From contig NZ_JAJFZN010000002.1 in NCBI RefSeq assembly GCF_020731145.1, forward strand, positions 496,001 to 560,000: a stretch of DNA of 64,000 nt, read 5' to 3'. The DNA comes from Sneathiella sp. HT1-7 (GTDB lineage: Bacteria; Pseudomonadota; Alphaproteobacteria; Sneathiellales; Sneathiellaceae). Below, one piece after another: positions 62,429 through 64,000 of this stretch (position 1 is its first letter; the number at the start of each line of letters is the position of its first letter). Made by a program: the position numbers and the translations under genes. A model generated the notes under the pieces. It saw only the letters and a list, made by a program, of their open reading frames with translations, was not told the origin of the DNA and made no database searches.

Positions 62429-63217
62429 ATGCAGTGGAACGATAGTGGCCTTATCCTCAGTGTCCGCAAACACGGGGAAAATAGCGTGATTATTCATGCC
62501 TTTACCCGGAAGCAGGGGCGTTCTTCCGGGCTGGTGCGCGGCGGAGTTGGCCGCCGATTACGCGGTATTTTGCAGCCGGGCAATGAAGTTGAGCTTGAAT
62601 GGCGGAGCCGCCTTTCCGAACAACTTGGGTCTTTCACAGTCGAACTTAAGAAATCCCGGGCAAGCGCCCTGTTTGATATGCCGGATGCGCTCGCAGGCGC
62701 GAGTTCCGCGTTGGCGCTTCTGGATATTGTCTTGCCCGAGCGGGAAGCGCATGGCGCGCTCTTTGATGCAACGCTTTTACTGTTCGATGCACTTGCCGAC
62801 CAGCCGGAAATATGGCCACTTCTGCTGGCGCGTTGGGAACTCGGCCTCTTGACTGAGATTGGTTACGGCCTTGACTTGACCCATTGTGCCGCGACGGGAG
62901 TGACGAGCGATCTTGTCTATGTTTCCCCCAAATCCGGGCGCGCTGTCAGTGCTGGCGCCGGCGCACCCTACCGGGAGAAACTGTTGCCCCTGCCGGCTTT
63001 TCTTGGTGCCCGGTCGCTAGATCCGGACGCCGCAGAGGAGGCGCCTTCAGCAGATATTCTCGGCGGGCTGGAGCTTACCGGCTACTTCATCGGGAAATTT
63101 ATCAGCGAGCATCACCCGAGGGTTCATCTCTCCGCGCGGGAGCGGATGCTGAGTGCTCTCCGGCGTCGTCACGCCCCTCAATCCGGGGAAAAAATACCGG
63201 AAAATGACGAGGCCTAA
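62429..63217 (+). CDS. recO: DNA repair protein RecO
   Basis: A 262-residue RecO. The N-terminal OB fold is MQWNDSGLILSVRKHGENSV (typical MEWRDEG-type start) followed by TRKQGRSSGLVRGG near 31-44; the helical middle and the C-terminal region near 140-230 have CAATGVTSDLVYVSPKSGRAVS, a variant of the zinc region seen in RecO. It loads RecA with RecF/RecR in gap repair. 42 bases upstream of parC. Confidence 0.92.
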   Translation: MQWNDSGLILSVRKHGENSVIIHAFTRKQGRSSGLVRGGVGRRLRGILQPGNEVELEWRSRLSEQLGSFTVELKKSRASALFDMPDALAGASSALALLDIVLPEREAHGALFDATLLLFDALADQPEIWPLLLARWELGLLTEIGYGLDLTHCAATGVTSDLVYVSPKSGRAVSAGAGAPYREKLLPLPAFLGARSLDPDAAEEAPSADILGGLELTGYFIGKFISEHHPRVHLSARERMLSALRRRHAPQSGEKIPENDEA

Positions 63218-63259
63218 TTTTTTCCTCCTCAAACGAAAATCAGGTGGTATATAGGAGGC

Positions 63260-64000
63260 ATGAGTGACCATTCCCCCATTAGACCTGGCGAAATTGTTCC
63301 TACTTCGCTGAAAGACGCCATAAGCGAGCGTTACCTCGCCTATGCGATGTCCACCATCATGTCCCGTTCTCTTCCCGATGTGCGCGACGGGCTGAAACCG
63401 GTTCACCGGCGTCTCCTTTATGCGATGCGGCTGCTCAAGCTCGATCCAGGGTCGGGCTTCAAGAAATGTGCCCGTGTTGTCGGCGATGTGATCGGTAAAT
63501 ATCACCCGCATGGTGACCAGTCGGTTTATGACGCTCTGGTCCGTCTCGCGCAGGAATTTGCGCAGCGTTATACGCTGGTGGAAGGGCAGGGAAATTTCGG
63601 GAATATCGATGGCGATAACGCAGCTGCCATGCGTTATACGGAGGCGCGCCTTACCATCATCGCCGAAATGTTACTTCGTGATATCGATCAGGACACGGTC
63701 GATTTTCGCCCGACTTATGATGGTGAAGATAAAGAGCCAATGGTACTCCCGGCGGCTTTTCCGAATCTGCTCGCCAATGGCTCAGCGGGTATCGCTGTCG
63801 GTATGGCAACCTCTATCCCGCCGCATAACGCCATTGAACTCGCGAATGCGCTTTTGCATTTGATCAAGTATCCGAATGCCGGCATCGACAAGCTGGTGGA
63901 GTTTATTCCGGGTCCTGATTTCCCGACTGGCGGGGAGTTGGTGGAGAAACCGGAAAATATCCGCGAGGCCTATCTCACAGGGCGCGGCAGTTTCCGTCAG
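63260..64000 (+). CDS. parC: DNA topoisomerase IV subunit A, 5' part
   Basis: The first 247 codons of a type IIA topoisomerase subunit; the gene runs off the right edge. [22 protein letters not shown] near 29-50 (in part), [17 protein letters not shown] near 86-102 (quinolone-resistance region) and the active Tyr in [11 protein letters not shown] near 125 identify ParC/GyrA; the [15 protein letters not shown] region with no GyrA-type arrangement and the recO neighbour favour ParC. Its AGGAGG ribosome site lies only one base before the ATG, closer than usual. Confidence 0.92.
   Translation, partial: MSDHSPIRPGEIVPTSLKDAISERYLAYAMSTIMSRSLPDVRDGLKPVHRRLLYAMRLLKLDPGSGFKKCARVVGDVIGKYHPHGDQSVYDALVRLAQEFAQRYTLVEGQGNFGNIDGDNAAAMRYTEARLTIIAEMLLRDIDQDTVDFRPTYDGEDKEPMVLPAAFPNLLANGSAGIAVGMATSIPPHNAIELANALLHLIKYPNAGIDKLVEFIPGPDFPTGGELVEKPENIREAYLTGRGSFRQ

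Noticed and set aside
1-64000. Mobile elements, CRISPR arrays, tRNA or rRNA genes
   Set aside because: I looked for transposase or integrase frames, regularly spaced repeats and tRNA-like segments, and saw none.

Overview
The window is a gene-dense chromosomal stretch of an alphaproteobacterium. The case rests on MipZ, a DivK-PleD pair, an EipB/DUF1849 periplasmic protein, a DUF3572 gene, a BigR-type sulfur operon and a phasin promoter with PhaR-like operators, all typical of that class. Codon use is fairly uniform and moderately GC-rich with AT-rich intergenic gaps. I cannot name the genus from the sequence; a marine Rhodospirillales/Sneathiella-like lineage is only a guess. I see no insertion sequence, prophage, CRISPR array, tRNA or rRNA.

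Layout. 1-0.85 kb: 5' part of a molybdopterin oxidoreductase on the minus strand. 1.0-4.9 kb: lipid A/Kdo operon (DUF374 acyltransferase, waaA, lpxK, LpxL-type acyltransferase). 4.9-8.4 kb: leucine-type dehydrogenase, L-2-hydroxyglutarate-type oxidase, DUF3179 protein. 8.5-12.1 kb: mipZ, an ArsR regulator with a likely operator, a PF03773 permease, a small exported protein, a glyoxalase-fold protein. 12.1-17.2 kb, minus strand: sugar-nucleotide genes (phosphomannomutase, UDP-glucose dehydrogenase, galU), then a J-domain membrane protein and a von Willebrand A protein. 17.3-23.7 kb: FAD oxidase plus MATE exporter, then AbrB-family membrane protein, threonine-synthase-like enzyme, unknown protein and SDR. 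23.8-26.0 kb: BigR regulator, two YeeE/YedE membrane proteins and a divergent persulfide-dioxygenase-like hydrolase.

26-40.4 kb: D,D-carboxypeptidase with SPOR domain, lipoprotein, phasin, clpS-clpA, di-iron ferritin-like oxygenase, FemAB/GNAT-like protein, RidA, aldehyde dehydrogenase, then an adenylate cyclase and a diguanylate cyclase facing each other, and eipB. 40.4-54.2 kb: dinB, HAD hydrolase and DUF3572 in an operon; divK-pleD; rpmG; MFS transporter, two Nudix hydrolases; DUF983; rnr, topA and dprA. 54.2-64 kb: a disordered hypothetical protein, plsY, a dihydroorotase homologue that looks catalytically dead, pyrB, ruvX, the gatCAB operon, a micro-ORF behind an FNR/FixK-type box, recO and the 5' part of parC.

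Most of the window is housekeeping. I found no convincing wholly new multi-gene system. The best leads are regulatory and small: twin PhaR-like operators around the phasin promoter, a perfect FNR/FixK box in front of a 38-residue membrane peptide, dyad operators near two ArsR-family genes, a near-perfect dyad before the di-iron oxygenase, a perfect 22-bp palindrome at 37.1 kb, and the pseudo-dihydroorotase fused translationally to pyrB.
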